DNA of 64,000 bases from DASQZT01 sp035638575 (GCA_035638575.1 DASQZT010000259.1:1-64000), one strand, 5' to 3'. Positions 44,560-54,422 are shown, counted from the first letter of the stretch. Translations and numbers: made by a program. The notes: a model not told the origin generated them from the sequence alone.

Positions 44560-45597
44560 ATGAAGACCGGAAGGAGAGTCGCGATCCTGTCACCCGTCGC
44601 GTGGCGGACGCCTCCCCGGCAATACGGCGCCTGGGAAACGGTCGCCGGCAACATTGCCGAAGGACTGGTTGCCCGGGGCTGGGACGTGACTCTGTTCGCC
44701 ACTGGCGACTCTGTCACTTCCGCCCGATTGCACGCCGTGGTGGAGCACGGTTATGAAGAGGACCGTTCCATCGACCCCAAGGTGGCCGAGTATCTCCACA
44801 TCCCGGAGGTCTTCGAGCACGCCGCGGAGTTCGATCTCATCCACAGCCACTACGATTTCATGGCCCTGGCATACACCCGGCTGGTAAAGACGCCGGTGCT
44901 GACCACTATTCACGGATTCTCGTCGCCCAGTATCATGCCGGTATACCGCAAGTATGCCGGCGGCTACTTTGTCTCGATCAGTAACTCGGACCGGATGCCC
45001 GGGCTGAACTATGTCGGGACCGTGTACAACGGAATCGACCTGTCACTGTATCCTTTTCAGCCGGGAGGCGGTAATGACCTGATTTTCCTCGGCCGCATTC
45101 ACCCTGACAAAGGCGTTCACCTGGCCATTGAAGTGGCTCGCCTGAGCGGCCGGCGTCTTATCATTGCGGGCATCATCCAGGATCACGCCTATTTTGAGGA
45201 GCAGGTCAAACCTCACCTCGACGGCGTCAATATCCGCTTCATCGGGCCGGTGGACGTCGCTGGAAAGAATGAGCTGTTCGCGCGCGCGTACGCGCTGCTT
45301 CATCTGAACACGATCCCCGAGCGGTTCGGGCTCGTGCTGGCCGAAGCCAATGCAGCCGGAGTGCCCGTGATCGCGATGGACCTCGGTTCCTGCCGTGAAG
45401 TCATCCAGGACGGAGTGACAGGCTTTCTGGCCGGCGACGCCGGGGAAGCTTCGCGGTGCCTGGAACGAGTTCCGCAAATCGACCGAAGCGCGTGCCGGCG
45501 AAGGGTAGAGGAGCGCTTCTCCATGGGGACGATGGTCGAACAATACGAACGCGTGTACGGCAAGGTCCTGGAGATGGAGGCGAAGAAACTGCCATGA
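44560..45597 (+). CDS. GT4-family glycosyltransferase
   Basis: 345 residues, GT-B fold. Motifs: VAWRTPPRQYGAWETVAGNIA at the acceptor side, DLIHSHYDFMALAY, TVYNGIDLSLYPF, DLIFLGRIHPDKGVHLAIEV and the nucleotide-sugar site RFGLVLAEANAAGVPVIAMD (E-x7-E). This resembles bacterial mannosyl- and glucosyltransferases. Its TGA stop overlaps the ATG of the second GH130 gene (ATGA 45594-45597). Operon placement suggests it and the GH130s build or remodel a common oligosaccharide. Confidence 0.88.
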   Translation: MKTGRRVAILSPVAWRTPPRQYGAWETVAGNIAEGLVARGWDVTLFATGDSVTSARLHAVVEHGYEEDRSIDPKVAEYLHIPEVFEHAAEFDLIHSHYDFMALAYTRLVKTPVLTTIHGFSSPSIMPVYRKYAGGYFVSISNSDRMPGLNYVGTVYNGIDLSLYPFQPGGGNDLIFLGRIHPDKGVHLAIEVARLSGRRLIIAGIIQDHAYFEEQVKPHLDGVNIRFIGPVDVAGKNELFARAYALLHLNTIPERFGLVLAEANAAGVPVIAMDLGSCREVIQDGVTGFLAGDAGEASRCLERVPQIDRSACRRRVEERFSMGTMVEQYERVYGKVLEMEAKKLP

Positions 45598-46535
45598 ACC
45601 TAAAACGGGATATCGTCAGGCGATACGCGCACAACCCGATTCTGACAAAGAACCGGGTCCCGTATGCCGTGGAGACGGTCCACAATGCGGCGGTGGTGAA
45701 GCATGACGGCGAATACATCATGCTGTTTCGATCTCACCTCCGTACCGGGAGATCGATCATTGGTTTGGCCCGGAGTCCCGACGGATTCCGTTTCACAGCC
45801 GACCCGCAGCCCTTTCTGGTCCCCGCGCTAGAAGGCCCGTTCGCGGCGTATGAAGAGTTCGGCGTGGAAGATCCGCGAGTGACTCGCGTGGAAGACGACT
45901 ACATCATCACTTATAGCGCGTACTCGCGGAGCGGCGTGCGGATCGCCCTGGCGAGGACGAAAGACTTTACCCAGGTTGAAAGAGTCTCGCTGATCACACA
46001 GGCGGATCATCGCAACGTAGTCCTCTTTCCGGAAAAGTTCGACGGCCTCTATGCGCGCCTCGATCGCCCTCACTCGGAGATCACACCGTGGTCCATCTGG
46101 ATTTCTTATTCTCCCGACCTGTGCTTCTGGGGACGATCCGAGTTACTCATAAAACCCGAGCCCTATCACTGGGACGAGATGAAGATCGGCCCCGGCGCGC
46201 CGCCATTCAAGACGGAACGAGGATGGCTCTCGATCTACCACGGTGTCTTCCGGACCATGGACGGCGCCATCTATCGTCTGGGGGTGGCTCTTCATGACCT
46301 CCAGAATCCCGCGAAGGTAATCGGTGTGGGCAACTCCTGGATCTTGCAGCCGGAAGATCCCTGGGAGATGACCGGCTATGTCCACAACGTCGTGTTCACT
46401 TGCGGCGCGGTTCCCGAACCGGATGGAACCGTGAAGATCTACTGGGGAGCCGCGGACACGGTGATGTGTGTGGGAGAGGCGAACATCCCGGACCTGTTAG
46501 ACCTGTGCATTCATGACGGCAGGCCGCCGAAGTAG
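45594..46535 (+). CDS. GH130-family glycoside phosphorylase/hydrolase, short form
   Basis: 313 residues starting at ATG 45594 (overlap with the GT4 stop). It has the canonical GH130 propeller: YAHNPILTKNRVPYAV, NAAVVKHDGEYIMLFRSHL, FGVEDPRVTRVEDDYIITYS (EDPR motif), RNVVLFPEKFDG, KIGPGAPPFKTERGWLSIYHG and VFTCGAVPEPDGTVKIYWGA. Typical size for mannosylglucose or mannooligosaccharide phosphorylases. It lacks the N-terminal extension of the other GH130 in this operon, so the two probably differ in substrate. Confidence 0.88.
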   Translation: MNLKRDIVRRYAHNPILTKNRVPYAVETVHNAAVVKHDGEYIMLFRSHLRTGRSIIGLARSPDGFRFTADPQPFLVPALEGPFAAYEEFGVEDPRVTRVEDDYIITYSAYSRSGVRIALARTKDFTQVERVSLITQADHRNVVLFPEKFDGLYARLDRPHSEITPWSIWISYSPDLCFWGRSELLIKPEPYHWDEMKIGPGAPPFKTERGWLSIYHGVFRTMDGAIYRLGVALHDLQNPAKVIGVGNSWILQPEDPWEMTGYVHNVVFTCGAVPEPDGTVKIYWGAADTVMCVGEANIPDLLDLCIHDGRPPK

Positions 46536-46613
46536 AACCGGCGCGACTTGGCGGGACCAAGAGGCCCCAAACACCTGTGCCACCCGGGAATCCCTGTGCC
46601 ACAATCGTAACTG

Positions 46614-48563
46614 ATGCGAAGCCTCATTCTTCTTTCCTGTGCGACTGCTTTCGCCTGGGGCCAGGCAGCGTTGAAATCGCCGGACGGGCTGCTGGAGATG
46701 ACCATCTCCGCGGACCAGGGCAAACTGGCGTACGCGGTGAACTATCGCGGCAAGGCCGTCATCGCCAAATCCGGGATGGCGCTCGACATTCAGGACCAGC
46801 AGAATCTCGGCACAAACGTGCGCATCACCGGCACGCGGCCGGGATCTGTCAACGAGACTTACAACATGCTGCACGGGAAATCCAATCCCGTGCGCAACGT
46901 CTGCCAGACCCTTGCGGTGGACGTGCAGGAGACCGGGCGGCAAGCGCGCAAGATGACCATCGAGGCGCGCGCTTACGACGACGGCGTCGCATTCCGCTAC
47001 GTCCTGCCGGAACAGCCCACCTTGAAGGAGGTGAGGCTGGCTGGAGAGAAGACCGAGTTTCAACTGGCCAAGGACTCCACCACTTACTCGCTGATCCTCG
47101 AGAGCTTCCGAACCTCGTACGAGGACGGCTACCACATCATGCCTCTGGGCGACATCCACAAGGACTGGCTGATCGCCCTGCCGTTCCTGGCGGAGGTGCC
47201 GGGCGTGGCATGGGTGGCCATCACGGAAGCCGATATCGACAACTATGCGGGCATGTACCTGGTGCGCGCGGGCGGGGGCGCGAATTCGCTGTTCTCGCGG
47301 CTGGCTCCCTCGGTGGATGAACCGGGCATCACGGTTCGCGCCGGCACTCCGCTCAACTCGCCCTGGCGCGTCATCATGGTGGGCGCGCAGCCCGGGCGCC
47401 TGGTGGAATCCAACATCGTGATCAACCTGAACCCGCCGCCGGCCATCGCCGACACATCGTGGATCAAGCCCGGCAAGACCGCGTGGGACTGGTGGAGCGG
47501 CAGTTACGCGGAGGGCGTGGATTTCCGGCCGGGGATGAACACGGCCACCATGAACCACTACATCGATTTCTCGTCCGATGCCAAGCTCGAATACATGCTG
47601 ATCGACGCCGGCTGGGCGGCGCGCGGCAGCGGGCCCAACGATTCGGGCAGCGACCTGACGCACACCAGCCCCAACATCGACATGCCGGCGATCCTGGAGC
47701 ACGCTAAATCCAAGAATGTGCGCGTGTGGTTGTGGGCGCACTGGAACGATATCTCGCGCCAGATGGACGAAGCCTTTCCGCTGTTCGAGAAATGGGGCAT
47801 CGCGGGGGTGAAGATCGATTTCATGGATCGCGACGATCAGTGGATGGTGAACTTCTACCGGCGCGTGGTGAAGAAGGCGGCGGAGCATCATCTGATGATC
47901 GATTTCCACGGCGCGTACAAGCCCGACGGGTTGCGGCGCACGTATCCCAACCTGCTGACGCGGGAAGGCGTGATGGGCGCCGAATACAACAAGTGGAGCT
48001 CGCGCGTCACCCCCGATCACAACGTGATGCTGGCGTTTACGCGCATGCTGGCCGGGCCGATGGACTACACGCCGGGGGGCTTCAACAACGCGACCAAGGC
48101 CGAGTTTCAGCCGCGCAGCCGCCAGCCGATGGTGCAGACCACGCGCGCCCATTCGCTGGCGTTGTATGCCGTCTTCGAGAGCGCGTTCCAGATGGTCTCG
48201 GATTACCCGGAGGCTTACAAGGGGCAGCAGGAATTCGATTACATCCGCGAGGTCCCCTCGGTGTGGGACGAAACCCACGTGGTGGGCGGGCGGCCGGGCG
48301 ACTACATCTCGATCGCGCGGCGGCATGGGCGCGAGTGGTTCCTCGGCAGCATTACCGGCTTCCGCGGGAACGAGGTGGACCTGCCGCTGGAGTTTCTGGG
48401 CCGCGGCGAGTTCATCGCGGAGATCTATTCGGACGCTCCGGACGCCGACGAGAATCCCAAGCACGCGGTGCGCGAGGAGAAGCGCGTGAACGCGGCCACG
48501 CTGCTGCACGTGAAGATGGCGTCGGGTGGCGGGCAGGCGGTGCGGATTCGGCCGGCGCAATGA
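46614..48563 (+). CDS. GH97-family alpha-glycosidase, exported
   Basis: 649 residues with signal peptide (CATAFAWGQ). Three-part GH97 architecture: N-terminal beta-supersandwich (KSPDGLLEMTISADQGKL...YDDGVAFRYVLP), (beta/alpha)8 catalytic barrel (KTAWDWWSGSYAEGVDF, EYMLIDAGWA, VWLWAHWNDISRQMDE, GIAGVKIDFMDRDDQ, IDFHGAYKPDG) and a C-terminal beta domain. The aspartate in VKIDFMD is where retaining GH97 enzymes (alpha-galactosidase type) carry the nucleophile. Periplasmic. It lies 78 bp after the GH130 gene and may be a separate unit. Confidence 0.9.
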   Translation: MRSLILLSCATAFAWGQAALKSPDGLLEMTISADQGKLAYAVNYRGKAVIAKSGMALDIQDQQNLGTNVRITGTRPGSVNETYNMLHGKSNPVRNVCQTLAVDVQETGRQARKMTIEARAYDDGVAFRYVLPEQPTLKEVRLAGEKTEFQLAKDSTTYSLILESFRTSYEDGYHIMPLGDIHKDWLIALPFLAEVPGVAWVAITEADIDNYAGMYLVRAGGGANSLFSRLAPSVDEPGITVRAGTPLNSPWRVIMVGAQPGRLVESNIVINLNPPPAIADTSWIKPGKTAWDWWSGSYAEGVDFRPGMNTATMNHYIDFSSDAKLEYMLIDAGWAARGSGPNDSGSDLTHTSPNIDMPAILEHAKSKNVRVWLWAHWNDISRQMDEAFPLFEKWGIAGVKIDFMDRDDQWMVNFYRRVVKKAAEHHLMIDFHGAYKPDGLRRTYPNLLTREGVMGAEYNKWSSRVTPDHNVMLAFTRMLAGPMDYTPGGFNNATKAEFQPRSRQPMVQTTRAHSLALYAVFESAFQMVSDYPEAYKGQQEFDYIREVPSVWDETHVVGGRPGDYISIARRHGREWFLGSITGFRGNEVDLPLEFLGRGEFIAEIYSDAPDADENPKHAVREEKRVNAATLLHVKMASGGGQAVRIRPAQ

Positions 48564-48675
48564 AGTGACCGGGCCGCCTAGCGCCGCCGGCAAGCGGGGC
48601 ACACGGCTCAGTTACAACGTCGATTCCGGCAGCTACCGCTTCACCGTGCACGGCTGCCGGCTGGAGGAACTAGAG

Positions 48676-49359
48676 ATGCAACCCCGTTTGTGGCGCGCGG
48701 CGCTCTCGCTGGCGGCGATCCTGGCCGCGGCCGCACTGTCAGCTTTTCAAGAGGCGCAGTCGCCCGCCAAAGAACAGTCCGGCGGCGGCTGGAAATCCAT
48801 GTTCGACGGCACGTCGCTCCAGGGATGGAAGGAAACTCCATTCACCGGGCGTGGCAAGGTTGGGGTGGCGGACGGCACGATCATTCTCGGCGACGGCGTG
48901 CTCACGGGAATCACGTGGACGAGTTCGTTTCCTAAATCCAACTATGAAGTCCGGCTGGAGGCCGCGCGGGTGGACGGCTACGACTTCTTTGCCGGCATTA
49001 CCTTCCCGGTCCACGATTCCCACTGCTCCTGGATCAACGGCGGCTGGGGCGGATCGCTGGTGGGGCTTTCCAGCCTGAACGATGAGGACGCTTCGGAAAA
49101 CGAGACTGCCACCACGCACGACTTTGAAAAGGGGCGATGGTATGCTCTGCGGCTGCGGGTGACCGACGATCGCATCCAAGCCTGGATCGGCGAGGAGCCG
49201 GTGATCGACGCGTACATTGGAGATAAACAAGTCGGCTTGCGTCCCGGCGAGATCGATCTGTCCCGGCCGTTTGGGATCGCGTCGTATTCGACGACCGCTA
49301 AGCTGCGCAAGCTGGAGTACCGGCTGATTTCGCCATCCGGCGATGGAAACGATAAGTAG
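48676..49359 (+). CDS. Secreted DUF1080 (3-keto-disaccharide hydrolase-like) protein
   Basis: 227 residues from ATG 48676, with GGAGGA 48664-48669 upstream. N-terminal signal peptide or lipobox-less hydrophobic region (AALSLAAILAAAALSAFQ). The rest is a concanavalin-like jelly roll: WKSMFDGTSLQGWKE (the GxxLxGW motif of DUF1080), NYEVRLEAARVDGYDFFAGI, SHCSWINGGWGG and KGRWYALRLRVTDDRIQAW. DUF1080 enzymes are linked to hydrolysis of 3-keto-glycosides in Planctomycetes and Bacteroidetes. Sits 112 bp after GH97, suggesting sugar-related cooperation. Confidence 0.8.
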   Translation: MQPRLWRAALSLAAILAAAALSAFQEAQSPAKEQSGGGWKSMFDGTSLQGWKETPFTGRGKVGVADGTIILGDGVLTGITWTSSFPKSNYEVRLEAARVDGYDFFAGITFPVHDSHCSWINGGWGGSLVGLSSLNDEDASENETATTHDFEKGRWYALRLRVTDDRIQAWIGEEPVIDAYIGDKQVGLRPGEIDLSRPFGIASYSTTAKLRKLEYRLISPSGDGNDK

Positions 49360-49442
49360 AGTCGGCGGACCATGCCGGCCGGCCGCATAGACGAAGGTTA
49401 GTCTGGGAACCGCGGGACCAATCATGCTACCATCCCGGCAGA

Positions 49443-50438
49443 ATGAGCCTTTTTGCGCGTTTGTTTCGGGCCGCCAGTTGGGCCGTGGCTTCGTGTTTCG
49501 CGCTGCTCGCGCTGATCATGCTCCTGGCGCCCCGTTACGACTGGGCCTGGCAGGCGCGCACCAGCGTTACGGCGGCCGTTTTCCGTCCCGCGAAGTTTGC
49601 GCCTTTCGCCCGAAGCCGCGACCCGCACTGCTCGCTCGCGGACGCCTGGCGGGAGGCGGTGCCCAAGAGCGCCATCCTTGCCAGGGGTATCGAGCGGAGG
49701 ATCCGGCAGGTTCAAAGGGACGGGGATCTGGAGGAGATCGACACTCCAGACGGCCGTTGGTGGATTCCCGCCGGTGACCGGTTATCGTTCGCCGAAGAAC
49801 TGGCGGAGCAGAGCCAGGACGAATACGGAACCGACCTGCGCGGCGTTGTTCCGAAAGACGTAGTGCTGGATTGTGGAGCCAATGCCGGCGTTTTCACACG
49901 CCAGGCCCTGAGGCATGGCGCAAGTAAGGTGGTGGCGATCGAGCCGGCACCGTGGGCGCTCGAGTGCCTGCGGCGGAATTTCGCGGAAGAGATCCGCGCC
50001 GGCCGCGTTTTGCTCTATCCGAAAGGCGTGTGGGACCACGATGACACGCTCGAGCTGAACATTCCTCCCGGCATGGCGAGCACCGCGGCAACGGTGGCGC
50101 TGCAACAGGCCCGAGGAAAGGCCTTTCAAGTGCCGCTCACCACGATTGACCGGATGGCATCCGAACTGAAGCTGGAGCGCGTCGACTTCATCAAGATGGA
50201 CATCGAAGGCGCCGAGCCCAATGCCCTCCGTGGCGCCGTTCAGACCGTGGGACATTTTCATCCGCGACTGGCCATTTCGCTCGAGCACCGCCCAACAGAT
50301 CCCGAGACCATTCCTGCCCTGACCCGGCGACTGTGGCCGGACTACCGGGTGGAATGCGGCGTTTGCACCAACATGAAAGAGCACTTGCAGCCGGTGGTGA
50401 TGTTTGCGCGGCAGTTGCCGAATTCGGCGGCGAATTGA
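49443..50438 (+). CDS. FkbM-family methyltransferase with N-terminal membrane helix
   Basis: 331 residues. A transmembrane segment (AVASCFALLALIMLLAP) leads into a class I SAM methyltransferase: DVVLDCGANAGVFTRQAL (motif I), VVAIEPAPWALECLRRN (motif II acidic Glu), VPLTTIDRM and VDFIKMDIEGAEPNALRGA, the hallmark of FkbM proteins. These O-methylate sugars or small molecules. The domain probably faces the cytoplasm. 83 bp after the DUF1080 gene. Target unknown; cell-surface glycan methylation is plausible. Confidence 0.87.
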   Translation: MSLFARLFRAASWAVASCFALLALIMLLAPRYDWAWQARTSVTAAVFRPAKFAPFARSRDPHCSLADAWREAVPKSAILARGIERRIRQVQRDGDLEEIDTPDGRWWIPAGDRLSFAEELAEQSQDEYGTDLRGVVPKDVVLDCGANAGVFTRQALRHGASKVVAIEPAPWALECLRRNFAEEIRAGRVLLYPKGVWDHDDTLELNIPPGMASTAATVALQQARGKAFQVPLTTIDRMASELKLERVDFIKMDIEGAEPNALRGAVQTVGHFHPRLAISLEHRPTDPETIPALTRRLWPDYRVECGVCTNMKEHLQPVVMFARQLPNSAAN

Positions 50439-50445
50439 TCCCCTC

Positions 50446-50484
50446 AAAAAAAATCGGCCGCGACCGATAGGAAGGTCGCGGCCG
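50446..50484 (-). terminator. Rho-independent terminator for the outer-membrane protein gene
   Basis: Perfect 11-bp stem CGGCCGCGACC (50455-50465) / GGTCGCGGCCG (50474-50484) with an 8-nt loop, followed in minus-strand sense by eight T residues (A-run at 50446-50453). It ends the gene at 50514-51149 and may also stop readthrough from the FkbM gene. Confidence 0.85.
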
Positions 50485-50513
50485 TCTCGGAGTTGAGAGC
50501 AAGTGGCTGCGCG

Positions 50514-51149
50514 CTAATACTCGTAGCTGATCGAGACCATGGGCACGAAGTCGTGCAGGATCTTGCCGAACTTCGCGCCAGGAGCCGGAGCGATGATCTG
50601 CTCTGGGAACATGGTGATGTAGTCGCGGAATTCGGTGCGCAGGAAGACTTTTTCACTAAGTGCATAGCGCACGCCGGCGCCAACGCTTGCCATGGGTTTC
50701 AGGGCGTGTGTCTGGGTGAAGTAGCCGAACTGGCTCAGCGGCTGATAAGCGGCCTGCTTGCCGGTACCGACGAATATCTTCATCCCGCCGCCCGCCGCGA
50801 CGAACAACTGCGAGCGCGAACCTTTGCGGTTGGTGTGGTAGATCACATCGTAATGCAGCACATGAGACAGGCCGGAGAAGGTCGCCTCCTGGCCGCCGCT
50901 TTCCAGCTTGAGATTGCTCTGCATGAACCCGTAGCGGATCTCGCCGCTGAGGTGCCGGTAGAGATTCTGGCCGAAAAAGGCCTCGACTGCGACGCCCGGC
51001 TGAAACCCCGTGGTCGCCGAACCGAAGCTGCTGGTCACCGGCACGCCGGGGAGGAAGGCCGCACCGGCCGATCCGCCGACTTCCCATTGCTGGGCAAAGC
51101 AGGCGACGGCCGCAGCCAAAATAAAAAGAGTGAATCGGATCTTCTTCAT
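50514..51149 (-). CDS. Outer-membrane beta-barrel protein
   Basis: 211 residues with signal peptide (FILAAAVACFAQ). The mature part alternates amphipathic strands (GEIRYGFMQSNLKLE, HVLHYDVIYHTNRKG, SQLFVAAGGGMKIFVG, KVFLRTEFRDYIT) and ends in MVSISYEY with a C-terminal aromatic, typical of 8-stranded OmpA/OmpW-like barrels. Function unknown. It has its own terminator and a 60-bp gap from the gene upstream, so it may be monocistronic or the end of a two-gene unit. Confidence 0.8.
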   Translation of the reverse strand: MKKIRFTLFILAAAVACFAQQWEVGGSAGAAFLPGVPVTSSFGSATTGFQPGVAVEAFFGQNLYRHLSGEIRYGFMQSNLKLESGGQEATFSGLSHVLHYDVIYHTNRKGSRSQLFVAAGGGMKIFVGTGKQAAYQPLSQFGYFTQTHALKPMASVGAGVRYALSEKVFLRTEFRDYITMFPEQIIAPAPGAKFGKILHDFVPMVSISYEY

Positions 51150-51209
51150 TCAGTTTCTCCTATCGGACCGCTTTGCTTACGCGTGCGGGTCTGTGCGGGA
51201 GCGCAAGGG

Positions 51210-54200
51210 CTAATTCACGACCCGGACCTCCAGCGTGGTGGACGAGCCTCCCTGATTGATCACCAGCGGGATGTTCATGCCCTCCGGGACCTTGAACGGC
51301 ACGGAGGCGTTGATCTGGTATACCCCGACTTCGCCGGGCACCAGGCCGGCGTAAGAAAGATTCAGAAGTGCGCCGCCCAAGGTGACCTGCGGGACAATCA
51401 CCGCGCTCGGCAGCGGATCGGCCGGCGCGGGCAGCCCGTCATCCACCGCCGGCTGGGTGCGGCCCAGGCCCGTGGCGTAAATGACGATCGCATCGTTCGG
51501 GTGGATCGGATTGGTGGGCGTGACCACCTCACCGTTGCTGACGCGCACCACGGTGGCGAGGCCAGTCTCGGGACCCGCCGTGCCCGTGCGGAAAATGCTG
51601 GGCGCCGCGGGGTAGATGGTGAAATTGTAGTTGTCGCTGATGCCGCCCGGCGTGTGCAGAGTCATCTGAGCGTCGCCATCCACATTATTGGGAAGCTGGC
51701 CGTTGATCTGGGTACCGGAAACGAACAGCATCGGAACCGGGACCCCATTGACAGTCAGGCACGATTCGCCGAGCGCCGTAGGCAGCGGGATCTGCTTGGT
51801 CGCGAGGTTTACGGGGCTCATCTGCTGGCCGAAGACGCTGATCAACCCGCCCGGCGCCACCGGCGACGTTCCGTCGGCGAGATTGACGATGTTCGAGATC
51901 TGGGGCGGCGCCACCGCCGCGTCATAACTCCACGGCAGCACGGTAAAGCCGGATACGGTGAGCGCGATCACGGCGCTGCGGTCGTACAGCGGCGCCACAG
52001 AGCGCAACAGCGGCAGCGCGGTGGTTGGCGCCAGCGGGGCTTCCACCATGCGGGTGGGCTTGATGCCAAGGCTTTGCGTGGGATCCACTCGCTGGATCAC
52101 TCCCGGACTGGTGGGGGCCGGTTCGGTGGTGCGGAATCCCCACTGGTCCACGAAAGCGAATCCCGACGGGGTTCCCGATGAAGTTTCCAGGGTGGCCTGC
52201 TGTACCAAGGAGGAATTCAGCAGGTTGTTCCCCACCACGTAGGTGCCGTAACTCGACGCCGCGACGGCGCCCTGCAGCGAGGTGTAATCTTTCCTCGACA
52301 CAGTGAAGGTATCGGCATTCGCGTCGTAGAGCATTAGATTGCCGTCGGGCGAAGCCACCAGGATGGCCCCTCCGTTGGGTGCGGGCGCCAATACGGAGTC
52401 AGGGCTCAAGCTGTTGGTGTAAACGCCGAGGGAGGGCAACTGGGTTGCCTTGCGCGCCAGGAAATCGATGCGATCGATCACCCCCGGCCCGCCTGTGGCG
52501 ACGTTCCGCACCAGCCCGATCAGAGCCTGCCCGGATGCCGCGATCGAGCGCGGATAATGGCCTGACGGGAAGGTGATCGGAATCTGCTGTTGATAGCTGT
52601 CGAGATCGAACACGTAGGCGAACTGGGAATTGTCGTGACCTACGATCAGGTATTGCTGGTCGAACGTGATGGCCAGCTTGGTGGGCGTGGTGGACGTACG
52701 CAACGCCGCGACCTGCTGGTAGGTGGTGGCGTCGAACACCAACACCTGATTATGGTCCTGCTGCACCACGTAGAAGCGGTTGCGGACCGGGTCGGCCAGG
52801 ACGTCGGTGACGACTCCGGGCACGTTGAAAACGGTTCCGCGCTGGTCGGGATTGCGATTGTTGATGAGCAGGCGCACTGTACTTGGAATGTTCACGGCGG
52901 AGGAAGACGAGACAGTCAAGGTTGCGACGACCGTGCCGTTCTGGTTCTGAAATGCGTTGGGATCGACGCGCACCTGCACGGTGGCCGGGGTGATGCCCGC
53001 AGCCGGCGAGATGGTGACGCCTCCGGTGTCGGAGCTAAGGGAGAAGTCGGTGTTGCCGCCGCCCGGATCGACGATCGTCAGGCTCTGAATAATGACCTGG
53101 CGGTTGCAGAAGTTGCCGCTGGCTACGAGGTCGCTCTGCACGGCGGCGACGCGGTGGGCCTGATTCATGCGGCCCACGGGAAAGACCGTCACGCCGCTGT
53201 CGCTCACGGCGTAGAGCACGTCGTTGGCGGAGGACAGGACAGCCCTGCCGACGATATTCTCCGGAATCACCAGCCTCTGCCGCACCGTCAGGTTGTCCGC
53301 GTCCAGGATGGACAGCACCGGCGGCCCGGTCTGGGCCGCCGGTGTGGAGGAGGTACTGCCTGAGGATGTGGAGGAGGAGTTGGCCGTGAGGATTTGCGCG
53401 TAGATAATGCCGGAATTGGAATCGATGGCGCTGCCGCCAATGTTGACCGAGCTGATGGAGTTGGGAAACTGCGCCAGGTTATGCGCGCTGCCATCCAATT
53501 TATATTGGCCGAACATGCACCACGAGCCGTCGGCGGAGACGCTGACACGCGGCAGCGGCTTGGGCAGAGCCACGATTCCGAAGGCGGAGAGCGAATGCCT
53601 GGTGCTATCGTATTTCAGAAACGCCTGGTACGAGGTGTCGTTGGCCACGCCGTATACCACGGTTTGGTCGGGGGTGGTCGCCAGTTGAGCCGCGATGACC
53701 TGCGACGGAAACGTCGCCGGGTCGGTGGGAAGCGTCTTGCCCAGTCCCACGAAAGTAGAGACCACGTTCATGGCTCCGGTAATGGGATCGAAGAGGACCA
53801 AGCTGGTGGTAGTGGCGATGAGCGCGGTGCCGTCGGCGACGAAGGCCACGCCAAGGGGCGGGTCGCCAGTGCTGAAAGTCTGGCGCGTGTTGTCGTTCAG
53901 GTTGATCAGGGTAATGCCGTTCTGGCCGGCGCCCGGGGTCGTCAGGTTGCCGTAGTTCGCGATCAGCAGAAACTGGTTGTCCGGAGAGAGGGACAGCGCT
54001 CCTGGCTGCGCGGCCACGTTCATCGACGTGTGGATAGACCCGTCGGCGGTCGACATGACTTCAATCCGGTTGGCGGTGAAGTTGGCGATATAGAGGACGC
54101 CCCGCGATTCATCGAGGGCGATGTCGGAAGCGTGTCCGCCGATCGGAACCACGTTCCCGAATGTGGCGGCGTGCCCGATGGGCACCCAGGGCGCGGCCGA

Positions 54201-54239
54201 GGCCAGCGCGATCGAGATGACAAAACGGTTCCAGCGCAT
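51210..54239 (-). CDS. YVTN-type beta-propeller surface protein with C-terminal TIGR03437-type domain
   Basis: 1009 residues with signal peptide (ASAAPWVPIGHA). The N-terminal part has YVTN/lactonase-like blades (GVLYIANFTANRIEVMS; LLIANYGNLTT; RFYVVQQDHNQVLVFDA; KLAITFDQQYLIVGHDN). A middle region of Ig-like strands follows (SLTIVDPGGGNTDFSLS). The last about 230 residues (NIVNLADGTSPVAPGGLISV, FVSGTQINGQLP, IVIYATGLGRTQPAV, VYQINASVPFKVPEG) match the Solibacter-type C-terminal domain TIGR03437, common in this lineage and often in many copies per genome. Exported; role unknown. Confidence 0.85.
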   Translation of the reverse strand: MRWNRFVISIALASAAPWVPIGHAATFGNVVPIGGHASDIALDESRGVLYIANFTANRIEVMSTADGSIHTSMNVAAQPGALSLSPDNQFLLIANYGNLTTPGAGQNGITLINLNDNTRQTFSTGDPPLGVAFVADGTALIATTTSLVLFDPITGAMNVVSTFVGLGKTLPTDPATFPSQVIAAQLATTPDQTVVYGVANDTSYQAFLKYDSTRHSLSAFGIVALPKPLPRVSVSADGSWCMFGQYKLDGSAHNLAQFPNSISSVNIGGSAIDSNSGIIYAQILTANSSSTSSGSTSSTPAAQTGPPVLSILDADNLTVRQRLVIPENIVGRAVLSSANDVLYAVSDSGVTVFPVGRMNQAHRVAAVQSDLVASGNFCNRQVIIQSLTIVDPGGGNTDFSLSSDTGGVTISPAAGITPATVQVRVDPNAFQNQNGTVVATLTVSSSSAVNIPSTVRLLINNRNPDQRGTVFNVPGVVTDVLADPVRNRFYVVQQDHNQVLVFDATTYQQVAALRTSTTPTKLAITFDQQYLIVGHDNSQFAYVFDLDSYQQQIPITFPSGHYPRSIAASGQALIGLVRNVATGGPGVIDRIDFLARKATQLPSLGVYTNSLSPDSVLAPAPNGGAILVASPDGNLMLYDANADTFTVSRKDYTSLQGAVAASSYGTYVVGNNLLNSSLVQQATLETSSGTPSGFAFVDQWGFRTTEPAPTSPGVIQRVDPTQSLGIKPTRMVEAPLAPTTALPLLRSVAPLYDRSAVIALTVSGFTVLPWSYDAAVAPPQISNIVNLADGTSPVAPGGLISVFGQQMSPVNLATKQIPLPTALGESCLTVNGVPVPMLFVSGTQINGQLPNNVDGDAQMTLHTPGGISDNYNFTIYPAAPSIFRTGTAGPETGLATVVRVSNGEVVTPTNPIHPNDAIVIYATGLGRTQPAVDDGLPAPADPLPSAVIVPQVTLGGALLNLSYAGLVPGEVGVYQINASVPFKVPEGMNIPLVINQGGSSTTLEVRVVN

Positions 54240-54422
54240 ATAAGTAAGAAGGTCTCCGAACGTTACGATTAAATGCCGGGAGGGGTGCGGGAATCAATGA
54301 TGGAAATGGCTAATAAGTCCCGCATTACCAAAGTTAGCCGTGCATTTCAGGATATTTGCACTTATACTGCACGCGTGGGAACTGGCAGGAATGCCGGCGC
54401 CACAGCCAGGGAACATGCGGCC

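Noticed and set aside
46497..48602. 701-codon minus-strand frame opposite the GH97 gene
   Set aside because: Arg/His-rich translation without recognisable domains, entirely within a well-supported GH97 gene.
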